Positions 21,230 to 28,347 of a stretch of 28,347 nt of DNA are shown here, one piece after another (positions within the stretch are counted from its first letter, which is position 1; every line of letters begins with the position of its first letter). The stretch comes from Candidatus Woesearchaeota archaeon (GTDB lineage Archaea > Nanobdellota > Nanobdellia > SCGC-AAA011-G17 > UBA489): contig JACOVP010000003.1 of the NCBI GenBank assembly GCA_016177265.1, forward strand, positions 1 to 28,347, read 5' to 3'. The notes under the pieces are model-generated. The model was not told the DNA's origin. It searched no databases and saw only the letters and a list, made by a program, of their open reading frames with translations. The position numbers were made by a program, and so were the translations under genes.

Positions 21230-23225
21230 GCTCTTTCAGCAAAAGAGGCATATTAAAATGGGGTTATATGGGCCTCCGAACTCCGGGAAGTGCGTCACGC
21301 CAGACACCGGTATTGTTTTTGCTGATGGCACTATACGCCCTATTGGCGAAGTATTCGCGTCAATACAAGAGAATACCTATCTCATTAAAAAAATACCAGA
21401 TTTTACTGAAGCGTATGTTGATGTGCGAGATAAAAACTTACAGGTATTAAGCCTTGATCCAGAGACTCTCAAAATAATTCCAAAACAAGTAGCCCTGGTC
21501 TACGCTCAGCACTATAAAGGAGATATCCACCATATCAGAACTAGAAGTGGGAGAGTCATCACAACTACTCCAGAACACCCACTCATTTCTCTCTCCAATG
21601 AGGGAGTCCAGAAAATACGAAGCGCTGATTTGCAAGTTGGACAAGCTGTCGCAATTTCCCATTACCTTCGTTTTGATCAACATATTATAGTGCCACAGCC
21701 TTCAACAACACAGTTTGTCATGGAAGGTAATAGAATCCAAGCGATCTCTAAATTCCATAATCCAAAATCAATGACTTTCCCTACGACTATTAATGCTTCT
21801 TTTACTCGCTTTATAGCATATGTTTTAGCTGAATCCAATCATGTACCAAATAGAATTAAATTCAGCAATACTGACCAAGGGTTATTAGATGATTTCCTTA
21901 ACATAACTAAAGAATTATTTTCACTTCCTGTAATCCATCGTATCAACAAAGGAGTACCAGAAATCGAGATTAACTCCAAAACATTGACAGATTATCTAAG
22001 TAGTTTTGGCTTTCATCCTGCTTTGTCCGGCGATAAAATTATTCCACCTTTGATTATGGGACTACCAGATCATCTCGTCGTCGAATTTTTGAGAGCTATG
22101 TTTGATTCTGAGGGCTATGTCGCTGATAGCAAAAATGGTAAACGAAAAGGAGAACTTGAACTTTCCAGCAAAAGCAAACTTATGGTTGAGCAGATACAAT
22201 TATTGTTAAATCGCTTCGGTATTGTCGGTACTTTTAGAACAAAGATTGTCGATGATGTTCCCTATACTGTTCTTGCTATAACAGGAAGCGATAATCACCG
22301 CATTTTTAGAGACAGAATAGGATTTACCATTTCTTATAAAAAAGAACGATTGGAAGAACTGTGTAAGGCAGGACTTAAGAGAAATGTATTTACCTTACCC
22401 ATCGTACCCTTGCTTGAGGAAGAACGGCAAAGATTAAAAACAACCCAAAAAGAATTTTTCTTAGACGATAAACATGTCGCACGCATGAAGCGAGATAATA
22501 GAATTACTTATCATCGGATCCAAGATATGGCAGGACAGCATCCTGAAAATAAAACTCTTCAACAATTTGCATGGGCAGACACACTCTGGGATGATATTGT
22601 TGAACTTAGTATAGAACCTTATGATGGCTATGTCTATGATCTTACCATTGAAGACACACATACATTCGTTATTTCCAATGGATTAGTAGCCAGCAACACC
22701 ACGCTCGCAAACCGCATCTGCAAGGACTGGCTAGGGGAAAAAATGGGAACGGTTTCTAATATCCCTCATGAAACCAGAGAGATTCAGATCAAGGAAAAAA
22801 TCCACATCAAGCATAAGAACAAGGAATTAACTTTTAGTCTTGTGGATACTCCTGGTATAGCGACGAAAATTGACTATGAAGACTTCTTGAAGTATAAAAT
22901 GCCTGAAAAACAAGCCAAAACACGTGCGAAGGAGGCAACGAAAGGTGTCATTGAAGCGATTAAATGGCTGGATGACATGGATTGCGTTGTTGTTGTTCTC
23001 GATTCTACATTGAATCCGTATTCACAAGTCAATGTCACCATCATTGGTAATCTGGCTGCACGAGACATTCCGGTGGTGATTGCGGGAAACAAAATAGATT
23101 TAAAGAAGTCCAACGTCAAAAAAATAGAGAGTGCCTTTCCCCAGTATGATGTGGTAGGCATTTCTGCGATACATGGGAAGAACATGGAGGAATTTTATGA
23201 ATCTTTATTTAAGATATTAAAATAA
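21186..23225 (+). CDS. Era-like GTPase interrupted by an intein in the P-loop
   Basis: Without the intein the protein is about 210 residues. The N-extein has a short basic helix (MIKFLRNFIQRMVDKLF) and GLYGPPNSGK; the C-extein starts TTLANRIC, together the Walker A GPPNSGK-TT. Later are the G3 motif VDTPGIATK, G4 GNKID and G5 ISAI. I choose ATG 21186 from homology-like length; GTG 21159 in frame is possible. This archaeal GTPase family is usually followed by DUF2073 and a Zn-ribbon protein, exactly as here; the trio is thought to act in ribosome or RNA biology, but the function is not established. Confidence 0.87.
   Translation: MIKFLRNFIQRMVDKLFQQKRHIKMGLYGPPNSGKCVTPDTGIVFADGTIRPIGEVFASIQENTYLIKKIPDFTEAYVDVRDKNLQVLSLDPETLKIIPKQVALVYAQHYKGDIHHIRTRSGRVITTTPEHPLISLSNEGVQKIRSADLQVGQAVAISHYLRFDQHIIVPQPSTTQFVMEGNRIQAISKFHNPKSMTFPTTINASFTRFIAYVLAESNHVPNRIKFSNTDQGLLDDFLNITKELFSLPVIHRINKGVPEIEINSKTLTDYLSSFGFHPALSGDKIIPPLIMGLPDHLVVEFLRAMFDSEGYVADSKNGKRKGELELSSKSKLMVEQIQLLLNRFGIVGTFRTKIVDDVPYTVLAITGSDNHRIFRDRIGFTISYKKERLEELCKAGLKRNVFTLPIVPLLEEERQRLKTTQKEFFLDDKHVARMKRDNRITYHRIQDMAGQHPENKTLQQFAWADTLWDDIVELSIEPYDGYVYDLTIEDTHTFVISNGLVASNTTLANRICKDWLGEKMGTVSNIPHETREIQIKEKIHIKHKNKELTFSLVDTPGIATKIDYEDFLKYKMPEKQAKTRAKEATKGVIEAIKWLDDMDCVVVVLDSTLNPYSQVNVTIIGNLAARDIPVVIAGNKIDLKKSNVKKIESAFPQYDVVGISAIHGKNMEEFYESLFKILK
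21291..22697 (+). mobile_element. Intein with LAGLIDADG endonuclease domain (469 residues)
   Basis: The intein starts with Cys (CVTPDTGIVFADG, block A), has block B TTPEHPLIS, and ends with YDLTIEDTHTFVISNGLVAS plus Asn, followed by Thr of the C-extein. A two-motif LAGLIDADG domain lies between (RFIAYVLAESNH and FLRAMFDSEGYV). The penultimate residue is Ser instead of the usual His, which can slow but need not abolish splicing. Insertion between Lys and Thr of the P-loop inactivates the GTPase until protein splicing occurs. Confidence 0.93.
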
Positions 23226-23241
23226 GAGGTGAAACAAACAT

Positions 23242-23688
23242 ATGCTAAAACTCCAATTTGTGCCGTATGCGGATATTGAGCATCTGAATACCGATGAACG
23301 CATTGATAAATTACTTGATATTGTCAGGGGTAATAAGATTGTGCTGATGCAAGGTCGCTTACAACCAGAAGAGGAAGGACAACTCATTCAGCAAACAATG
23401 CACTACATTGAAGAACGCTTTCGAGGCATTGAAATCTGCACCATTTATCCAGAAGAGAAGAACTTGCAGTTGTTGAAGCGGATGAAGAAAGAGATGGTGA
23501 AGTATATTGTCGGCAACAGGGATGGCATTACCATTATAGGACCGGCAACGATTGTACGGGAGATCAAGCGCGATCCCAATAACATGATGCTGCTGACGAT
23601 GCACACGATTAACGGCAGAAAACGATCTTCTAGAAAACAACCACGAAGACAGCATCGCAGCTCCAAAAAAACTCGGAGAAGACGCTAA
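23242..23688 (+). CDS. DUF2073 protein
   Basis: 148 residues. The body from MLKLQFVPYADIEHLNTDER through LQPEEEGQLIQQTM to NRDGITIIGPATIVREIKR is the DUF2073 pattern found in archaea next to this GTPase. The C-terminal ~25 residues are almost all Arg, Lys and Ser and are probably disordered and RNA-binding. GAGGTGA (23226-23232) is a ribosome site 9-10 bases before ATG 23242, showing that internal operon genes use Shine-Dalgarno signals. The function of the family is unknown; a link to GTPase-RNA action is inferred. Confidence 0.88.
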   Translation: MLKLQFVPYADIEHLNTDERIDKLLDIVRGNKIVLMQGRLQPEEEGQLIQQTMHYIEERFRGIEICTIYPEEKNLQLLKRMKKEMVKYIVGNRDGITIIGPATIVREIKRDPNNMMLLTMHTINGRKRSSRKQPRRQHRSSKKTRRRR

Positions 23689-23691
23689 TCC

Positions 23692-24159
23692 ATGCCGCAC
23701 CAATGCGTCCGCTGCTCCAAGCTGTATGATGATGGCTCAGATGCTATCTTGAAAGGATGTTCTTGTGGGAGCAGATTTTTTTTCTTCATGAAGAAGGAAG
23801 CTATTAAAACTGTTACAGAGATGACGGTGAAATTAACAGCAGACGATAAAAAACAACTGGAGCAAGATGCACTAGAATTCGTGGGAGAAGAGCAAGAACC
23901 TGAACATCCTGTCGTGTTGGATTTAGAATCCATCCGGATGCTGAAACCAGGGAAGTTTGAGATTGACTTAATAGATTTATTCAAGGGAAAACCACTGGTG
24001 TATAAACTAGCAGAAGGGAAATATGTGATTGATCTTGCGTCGACGTTCAAAGGCGTTTTAGATGAGGATGAAAAAGCGACAGACACTACTCTTGATGATG
24101 CTGATGACGAAGAAGAAAATGTTTTAGATGCCGACGATTCTTCTGATAAAAAAAAGTAA
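23692..24159 (+). CDS. Zn-ribbon protein of the GTPase-DUF2073 cluster
   Basis: 155 residues. The start MPHQCVRCSKLYDDGS, then LKGCSCGSRFFFFM, forms a CxxC/CxC zinc ribbon. A middle region binds no known ligand, and the last ~30 residues are an Asp/Glu-rich tail ending SSDKKK. It begins 3 bases after the DUF2073 stop, so it is the third gene of this operon. Archaeal relatives are annotated only as Zn-ribbon containing proteins. Confidence 0.87.
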   Translation: MPHQCVRCSKLYDDGSDAILKGCSCGSRFFFFMKKEAIKTVTEMTVKLTADDKKQLEQDALEFVGEEQEPEHPVVLDLESIRMLKPGKFEIDLIDLFKGKPLVYKLAEGKYVIDLASTFKGVLDEDEKATDTTLDDADDEEENVLDADDSSDKKK

Positions 24160-24209
24160 TCCTACAAATTCCTCTCTTATTCCATATTTACTGAATAGAC
24201 ACGGGTAGA

Positions 24210-24217
24210 TTTATAAA
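24210..24217 (+). promoter_or_regulatory. TATA box of tRNA-Trp
   Basis: TTTATAAA lies 25-32 bases before the first tRNA base. Confidence 0.65.
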
Positions 24218-24280
24218 GAAGTCATTCGAAAATAGGTCTACGGGATCGTATTTCAATCAGGTCAGAATGAGCCGCTCCAG

Positions 24281-24293
24281 AATTTTTGGAGTT
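24281..24293 (+). other. tRNA-Trp intron 1, canonical 37/38 position (13 nt)
   Basis: A strict BHB: exon CTCC (24275-24278) pairs with intron GGAG (24288-24291); bulges AG^A and TT^A; the outer helix is the anticodon stem. This is the standard archaeal intron site. Confidence 0.92.
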
Positions 24294-24308
24294 ACGGCTA
24301 GATCCAGG

Positions 24309-24337
24309 AAGCATTTAGGTTACTGAATGCTTGGAAA
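24309..24337 (+). other. tRNA-Trp intron 2, non-canonical T-arm position (29 nt)
   Basis: Inserted between the T stem 5' strand and the T loop. Exon TCCA (24303-24306) pairs with intron TGGA (24332-24335); bulges GG^A and AA^T; inner helix AGCATT (24310-24315) with AATGCT (24326-24331), 10-nt loop. Splicing restores CCAGG-TTCAAAT-CCTGG. Confidence 0.88.
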
Positions 24338-24439
24338 TTCAAATCCTGGCGATCCCATTTTTCATTCCTTGCAAGTAATCTATATACTCCAGAAGATAAG
24401 TTTATATAGTCCAACATCATCCCAGCAGAGGGAAGCATC

Positions 24440-24991
24440 ATGAAAAAGTTGACATTGGCGACACTGTTGGGGGCAAGTGTTTTCAGCAGCTGCAATGATC
24501 ATGATCCCGTGTATGATCTCTTATCACGTTTAAGCCCACAAAAAGATAAAGGAGAAGTCTCTGTTCTTACGGGATATGATGCTTATGATTCTATTCCTGG
24601 TCCTACTGCTCGTCCCTTACCACAACCAACTGTCAACCAACTGATAACTGAACTGCAGCAAGCAACAGGACAACGAGATAAAGTACGCATAGCATCATTG
24701 CAGAAGGTGATGCGGATTGCTGGAGCTTGTGAGCAATACAAAGTACCTCTAACCATCTGCAGAATGGGTCGTGATGAACCGCTTGCGTCACAGATGGGTG
24801 GCGTCTATAATATTTTTCCTACGCATATTTTTTACACAGGAAGAGAGTCGCCATCAAAGGATGAAGTTGAAAAAGTAGAAGCCAACTATCGACATCGTTG
24901 GATGGAAGGACGTGGCAGAGAACAAGAGATTGTCAGCTATTGGGTTGGAGATAACCTCGTAAAAATTATAGAAGGGGGAGATCTGCGATGA
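24440..24991 (+). CDS. Probable lipoprotein, 183 residues
   Basis: A signal-like start MKKLTLATLLGASVFSSCND carries a lipobox-like FSSC, so the mature protein may be lipid-anchored at Cys18. TTTATATAG (24401-24409) is the promoter and GAGGGA lies 4-9 bases before ATG 24440. The remainder is soluble and contains two further cysteines (ACEQYKVPLTICRMG), 10 residues apart, with no recognised domain. Its stop overlaps the start of the next gene by 4 bases (ATGA), so the two secreted proteins are coupled and may form one complex. Confidence 0.75.
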   Translation: MKKLTLATLLGASVFSSCNDHDPVYDLLSRLSPQKDKGEVSVLTGYDAYDSIPGPTARPLPQPTVNQLITELQQATGQRDKVRIASLQKVMRIAGACEQYKVPLTICRMGRDEPLASQMGGVYNIFPTHIFYTGRESPSKDEVEKVEANYRHRWMEGRGREQEIVSYWVGDNLVKIIEGGDLR

Positions 24992-26166
24992 AACTCTTTG
25001 CGAAAAGAATAACAACCTCTAGTTTGCTTACGTTATTCTTCTTGTCTTTATTCTCTCTTGCTACTGCAAATGATGGTGTTGCATGTTTTTTCAGCGAAGA
25101 GCCAGAGCAAGGACCACAGACTAGAGCCACGTATGATGTGACCATGTCTCCTGTCCGGATTAGCTCTGCTACTTCTGGAAGTAAAGGCAAAGCATGCGGT
25201 GTTGCTTCTTTTTCTGGTGCTACTACAAATGCAGGTCCAGAAGACCCTAATGGTCCATTAACACAAAAACAGATCTTGCAGCTCTTTGGCAACGTCGGCG
25301 TTGACAAACGATTTGATGACTACTTAGCTGGTCTGATAGCCATGCTCAAGAATGATCCAAAACATGAGTATACGCTTACGCTTAAACGCGTCAACCAATA
25401 TCTAGATCCACCAGTGAAAACATTGCCCATTCCAACAAAACAGCAGGACGAAAATGTACTTATTGTAACATACCGACCCTATAACTTTGATGTCCAAGAC
25501 ATTATTGATGCGATGAAAAGAACGAATCAGGGAGATGCTGGTGTTCTTTTGGGCGGTGTCCATTATGAATATGATCAAGGAACACAAAAATGGGAAGCAA
25601 AAAATGCCCACATGTTCCAGCCAGTGGCTATCCAATCAAAGCCTAATGCACAGAAGAGGCATGACTTTAAGGTCTATGATCCCTACTTTGACGCAGACAA
25701 CGAAAGGTTGCTAGATTTTGATAAGGATAAACGAGTCTTTGTAGATATCTGGTCTTTTGGCGGCAATCCTGCGTGGTTCCATCTCGAAGAACTCTTACTA
25801 GTAGAAAAGAGGCCGAAGTCTAGTGGAGGTTCCTATCAAGTCATTGCGAAACCACCAACGCAATTCACTGGCAGCGTTGTTGCACAGCCTGCACCCATCA
25901 CACCCATTACACCGACCTGCGGTAATGGCATTAAAGAACATGGTGAGGAATGCGATGATGGGAATAGGGAGAATGCTGATGACTGTGACAATGCCTGCAG
26001 AATAACAAAATGTGGTGATGGGTTAAGACAATGGGCATCCATAAGGAAAGAAGAATGCGATCCTCCTGGAAGCCTCTGCTTTAAATGCGTTGGTGATGTA
26101 TGCTATGGTGCTATTTGCAGCAATACCTGTACTTGTGATGTAGTTGCTCCTCGTCCTATTCCATGA
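24988..26166 (+). CDS. Secreted protein with C-terminal Cys-rich repeat
   Basis: 392 residues with a signal peptide (about 1-26, ending SLATA). The middle (about 100-285) is soluble with no recognised family. The C-terminal 80 residues contain CGNGIKEHGEECDDGN then CDNACRITKCGDG and further Cys, the CGNG...GEECDDGN pattern of Myxococcus-type cysteine-rich repeats, which are disulfide-stabilised extracellular modules. Thus secreted disulfide formation is expected in this cell, in line with the thioredoxin-like operon at 1-4084. It is coupled to the lipoprotein upstream. Confidence 0.8.
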   Translation: MKLFAKRITTSSLLTLFFLSLFSLATANDGVACFFSEEPEQGPQTRATYDVTMSPVRISSATSGSKGKACGVASFSGATTNAGPEDPNGPLTQKQILQLFGNVGVDKRFDDYLAGLIAMLKNDPKHEYTLTLKRVNQYLDPPVKTLPIPTKQQDENVLIVTYRPYNFDVQDIIDAMKRTNQGDAGVLLGGVHYEYDQGTQKWEAKNAHMFQPVAIQSKPNAQKRHDFKVYDPYFDADNERLLDFDKDKRVFVDIWSFGGNPAWFHLEELLLVEKRPKSSGGSYQVIAKPPTQFTGSVVAQPAPITPITPTCGNGIKEHGEECDDGNRENADDCDNACRITKCGDGLRQWASIRKEECDPPGSLCFKCVGDVCYGAICSNTCTCDVVAPRPIP

Positions 26167-26263
26167 TTCTTTAGTTCTTTGCTAGTCTTTTTATGTCTCA
26201 AAACATGCACATTTGCGGGGAAGCGTAACTCTTAAATAAGCGTACAACCATTTGAAAGTGGTA

Positions 26264-26824
26264 ATGAAAATTGTCTCACTTGCTCTATTGCTCTTGACTG
26301 TTGGAACCATGGTTGTAGGAGCATCACCAGAGAAGAAACTCTTGCATGCTATCACCATTTCCAGCATGCTTATCACAGAACAATCACTGCGCTGTAGCAA
26401 GGAAGTTTTGGTCTTAGTGGATCTTGAAAATGATGGCAGTTTTACTGAAGATGCGTATGTTGAATTAATCAACAAGCCATTGGGTGTTCACGCATTTTCA
26501 TCTCCTGTCCAAGTTAGACCACGCAGCAGGGAACAGGTGCTGATTCCCTTATTTTTTAGTGAAGAACCACAGGGCACCTACACCTTTGATGCCTACTTAT
26601 ATACTGGTAGGAACATTCAGGAAGCATTTCAGCCATTTACCTTTGCTGGCTGCAAGACTATCAAGCTTACTTCTTCTCTATCAGACCTGCCAGTTGCCAC
26701 TCTTGTACAGCCATCGCCATCACCAGAGGATGAAGAGCCTGTTGATTGGCTGTTCATGAGCACGCTATTCCTTGTTGCTCTTCTCGTGATCGTGGCAAGC
26801 ACAGCCATTCTTCGCTCCTTTTAG
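26264..26824 (+). CDS. Surface protein with signal peptide and C-terminal membrane anchor
   Basis: 186 residues from ATG 26264; TATA-like CTTAAATAAG (26231-26240) is about 25-33 bases upstream, excluding the TTG at 26252. Signal MKIVSLALLLLTVGTMVVGA, one Ig-like (CARDB-like) domain with LVDLENDGSFTEDAYVEL, two cysteines likely disulfide-bonded (RCSKE and AGCKT), a Pro/Ser linker and a C-terminal membrane helix (about 161-182). The following gene encodes a larger protein of the same plan. Confidence 0.75.
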   Translation: MKIVSLALLLLTVGTMVVGASPEKKLLHAITISSMLITEQSLRCSKEVLVLVDLENDGSFTEDAYVELINKPLGVHAFSSPVQVRPRSREQVLIPLFFSEEPQGTYTFDAYLYTGRNIQEAFQPFTFAGCKTIKLTSSLSDLPVATLVQPSPSPEDEEPVDWLFMSTLFLVALLVIVASTAILRSF

Positions 26825-26848
26825 CTACAATTGTCACCACCCGAAAGA

Positions 26849-26927
26849 TTTATATATGGGTCATAACTGGTTGATAGTAATAATCGAGGTCTTCCTCGAA
26901 ACCATTGAGGGGGTTAATCAACATACC
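26849..26927 (+). promoter_or_regulatory. Promoter and structured 5' leader of the gene at 26928
   Basis: TTTATATAT (26849-26857) is the TATA box, so transcription should start near 26880. The leader holds a perfect hairpin TCGAGG-TCTT-CCTCGA (26884-26899), then GAGGGGG (about 26907-26913), a ribosome site 14-15 bases before ATG 26928. The CCTC of the hairpin could alternatively pair with GAGG of the ribosome site. Confidence 0.5.
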
Positions 26928-28274
26928 ATGAAATCAACATTGTTTGCAGCATTCTTATTCCTGCTTGCTGTCTCTCTAGGGTTAGTCTCTGCGGCAGCAC
27001 CAGATTATGATATCCTTTCTGTTGAAGTGAATGATCTTCAAGTGTTCGGTGGAGGAAGTACTGTTCCAAACCTTGATGTTGAGCGAGGGGACACCTTGGA
27101 TATTGAAGTCGTTGTGCAAGGAAACACCACCATCCCCGGCGGCCAAGTGCCAGATGTTCGCGTTGAGGCAAAGATCATTGGCTATGAGTTTGGGACGATT
27201 GCTGATATCTCAGACATCTTCTCTGTTGATGAAGGATTGGTGTATAAAAAGAAATTAACCTTAGCTGTTCCGGAAGACATAGATGCTTCTGAATTGTACA
27301 CGTTACGGATTGAAGTATCTGATCCCATTAATGAAGAGCAGGTTGAATTCACCTTAAACATCGATGAACAAAGACACTCGCTGAATATCTTTGACATCGT
27401 GATTAATCCTAGTACCACTGTTATGGCAGGACAACCACTCTTTCCTATTATTCGCATTGAAAACTTAGGCGAGAAGAAAGAGGATGACATTAGAGTTACC
27501 GTTTCCGTTCCAGAACTAGGCATTTCCACCAGCAATTTCATTGATGAATTAATCACCGAAATCCAGGAAGAGGAAGAGGAATTCAGATTAGATGAACAAA
27601 GCTCTCGACAACTCGACTTCCTGTTGCGGATTCCAGAAGATGCCAGGACTGGAGAATATACCTTGAAGGTTGATGTCTTGTACAATCGTGGTCATTCACT
27701 TCTGACGGAAATGAGAAAGATCTTTGTGAAGGGCATAGAAAAACCAAAGGAAGTTGAGACTCTTATCAACATTGACAGCACTGCCAAGCGCGTCAACCAG
27801 AATGAGGAGATCTCCTATAAGCTGATGTTCGCTAACCTGGGCACGGAGAAGGGATTGTATACTATTCAAGTGGATGGTGTCTCTGGGTGGGGGCAATACA
27901 GGGTAGAACCTGGCTTCATTACAGTAGCTCCAGACGGTGCAGCTGAAGCATTTCTTTTCATTCGTGCAAACGACAATGCTGAACCAAAGAACTACATCTC
28001 TGTTGTTCGCGTCTTATTGGGAAGGGAAATTGTTCAGGAATTCAATGTGAACACGGAAGTTGTGGGTGTGCAGAAAGCAACTGGGGCAGTAACGTTGAAG
28101 ACAGTTCTAGCAGTGATCTTCATTGTCTTGGTGATTGCCTTAGTGGTTTTGGGGTTGATTATTGCCTTCAAAAAGATGAAAGAGAATGAGGGAGAACAAC
28201 CAACTCCTGGTGTTGCTGAAGGACAAACCTATTACTACTACCCACAGTACCAGCAAGGGAATCAACGACGATAA
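26928..28274 (+). CDS. Membrane-anchored surface protein with Ig-like repeats
   Basis: 448 residues from ATG 26928, which gives a clean signal peptide MKSTLFAAFLFLLAVSLG; the upstream ATG 26856 would overlap the TATA box. The ectodomain has three to four beta-sandwich modules of CARDB/NEW3 type (for example NPSTTVMAGQPLFPIIRIEN and INIDSTAKRVNQNEEISYKL). A C-terminal membrane helix (about 404-426) is followed by a short Tyr/Gln-rich cytoplasmic tail ending YYYYPQYQQGNQRR. It has no cysteine. It is likely an abundant cell-surface or scaffold protein; its partner may be the similar protein at 26264. Confidence 0.82.
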   Translation: MKSTLFAAFLFLLAVSLGLVSAAAPDYDILSVEVNDLQVFGGGSTVPNLDVERGDTLDIEVVVQGNTTIPGGQVPDVRVEAKIIGYEFGTIADISDIFSVDEGLVYKKKLTLAVPEDIDASELYTLRIEVSDPINEEQVEFTLNIDEQRHSLNIFDIVINPSTTVMAGQPLFPIIRIENLGEKKEDDIRVTVSVPELGISTSNFIDELITEIQEEEEEFRLDEQSSRQLDFLLRIPEDARTGEYTLKVDVLYNRGHSLLTEMRKIFVKGIEKPKEVETLINIDSTAKRVNQNEEISYKLMFANLGTEKGLYTIQVDGVSGWGQYRVEPGFITVAPDGAAEAFLFIRANDNAEPKNYISVVRVLLGREIVQEFNVNTEVVGVQKATGAVTLKTVLAVIFIVLVIALVVLGLIIAFKKMKENEGEQPTPGVAEGQTYYYYPQYQQGNQRR

Positions 28275-28290
28275 TCTTGTCGTTTTTTTC
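28264..28290 (+). terminator. Hairpin plus T-tract terminator
   Basis: AACGAC (28264-28269) pairs with GTCGTT (28279-28284) around a 9-nt loop, continuing into a run of seven T, at the stop codon of the surface protein gene. Archaeal termination needs mainly the T tract, so the hairpin may be incidental. Confidence 0.55.
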
Positions 28291-28347
28291 TTCTCTTTTT
28301 CATGTACATATCTCTAGCTTAACAGCCACTTCCAAACAGGCATTACT

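Larger units (their letters stand above)
24242..24357 (+). tRNA. trnW: tRNA-Trp (anticodon CCA) with two introns
   Basis: The acceptor GGGATCG pairs with CGATCCC, discriminator A 24357. The anticodon stem AGCCG/CGGCT encloses a 20-nt stretch; removing 24281-24293 gives loop CTCCAGA with anticodon CCA. Removing 24309-24337 gives T stem CCAGG/CCTGG with loop TTCAAAT. The mature RNA is about 74 nt. The D stem is short (three pairs). CCA is not encoded. RtcB and archease, the enzyme pair that would ligate these exons, are in the same window. Confidence 0.92.

Noticed and set aside
26856..26927. Upstream ATG for the large surface protein
   Set aside because: It overlaps the TATA box and would put a non-signal extension before a clean signal peptide.
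1..28347. CRISPR arrays, insertion sequences, rRNA genes
   Set aside because: I saw no regularly spaced repeats, transposase motifs or rRNA signatures; the only mobile elements are the intein, the homing endonuclease and possibly the introns.

Overview
The window reads as a chromosomal piece of a small-genome archaeon, most likely DPANN (Woesearchaeota/Pacearchaeota-like; lineage inferred from gene content, not computed). Evidence: TATA boxes about 25-35 bases before many start codons with little or no leader, tRNAs without encoded CCA and with bulge-helix-bulge (BHB) introns, and archaeal families (TrmB, AbrB-PhoU, Lrp/AsnC, archease, RtcB, Era-like GTPase followed by DUF2073 and a Zn-ribbon protein). 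Codon use looks even apart from AT-rich homing-endonuclease segments.

Layout. 1-4084 (minus): a probable operon of membrane-anchored, cysteine-rich proteins: a membrane winged-helix protein with a CX5C loop, a polytopic protein with CPACQ and CDYCC/CGC motifs, a 70-residue peptide ending in Gly-Gly-Cys, a protein with three thioredoxin-like domains, an NTF2-like protein and a partial Cys-Cys protein. It looks like an extracytoplasmic thiol or metal relay. 4141-9012: a nucleotidyltransferase-like protein, a frameshifted membrane peptide, a secreted acidic protein and a membrane kinase-like protein. 9009-16322: regulators (AbrB-PhoU, Lrp-like, TrmB), tRNA-Gly, small Zn and membrane proteins, DoxX, a toxin-antitoxin-like pair and an orphan solute-binding protein. 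16319-21043: an RNA-processing neighbourhood with an RlmH fragment, an interrupted rtcB, a LAGLIDADG endonuclease, a nucleoside phosphorylase, archease and a small HExxH protein. 21137-24159: an Era-like GTPase with a 469-residue intein in its P-loop, DUF2073 and a Zn-ribbon protein. 24242-24357: tRNA-Trp with two introns. 24440-28347: secreted and membrane surface proteins.

Main discovery. rtcB, the gene for the RNA ligase that joins exons in archaeal splicing, is interrupted by two short insertions (32 and 31 nt) at its most conserved motifs (MPDGH-WGYGFP and GFD-INCG). Each folds into a BHB with a 4-bp central helix and two 3-nt bulges. Cutting after the second base of each bulge, the known archaeal endonuclease rule, restores the conserved reading frame exactly. 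The ligase would therefore be needed to mature its own mRNA. The same window holds its cofactor archease and a tRNA-Trp with a classic 13-nt anticodon-loop intron plus a 29-nt T-arm intron of the same architecture. A caution is that the rtcB 3' end is damaged as assembled: about 40 codons are missing with a frame change, so a decaying copy or an assembly error must be considered.
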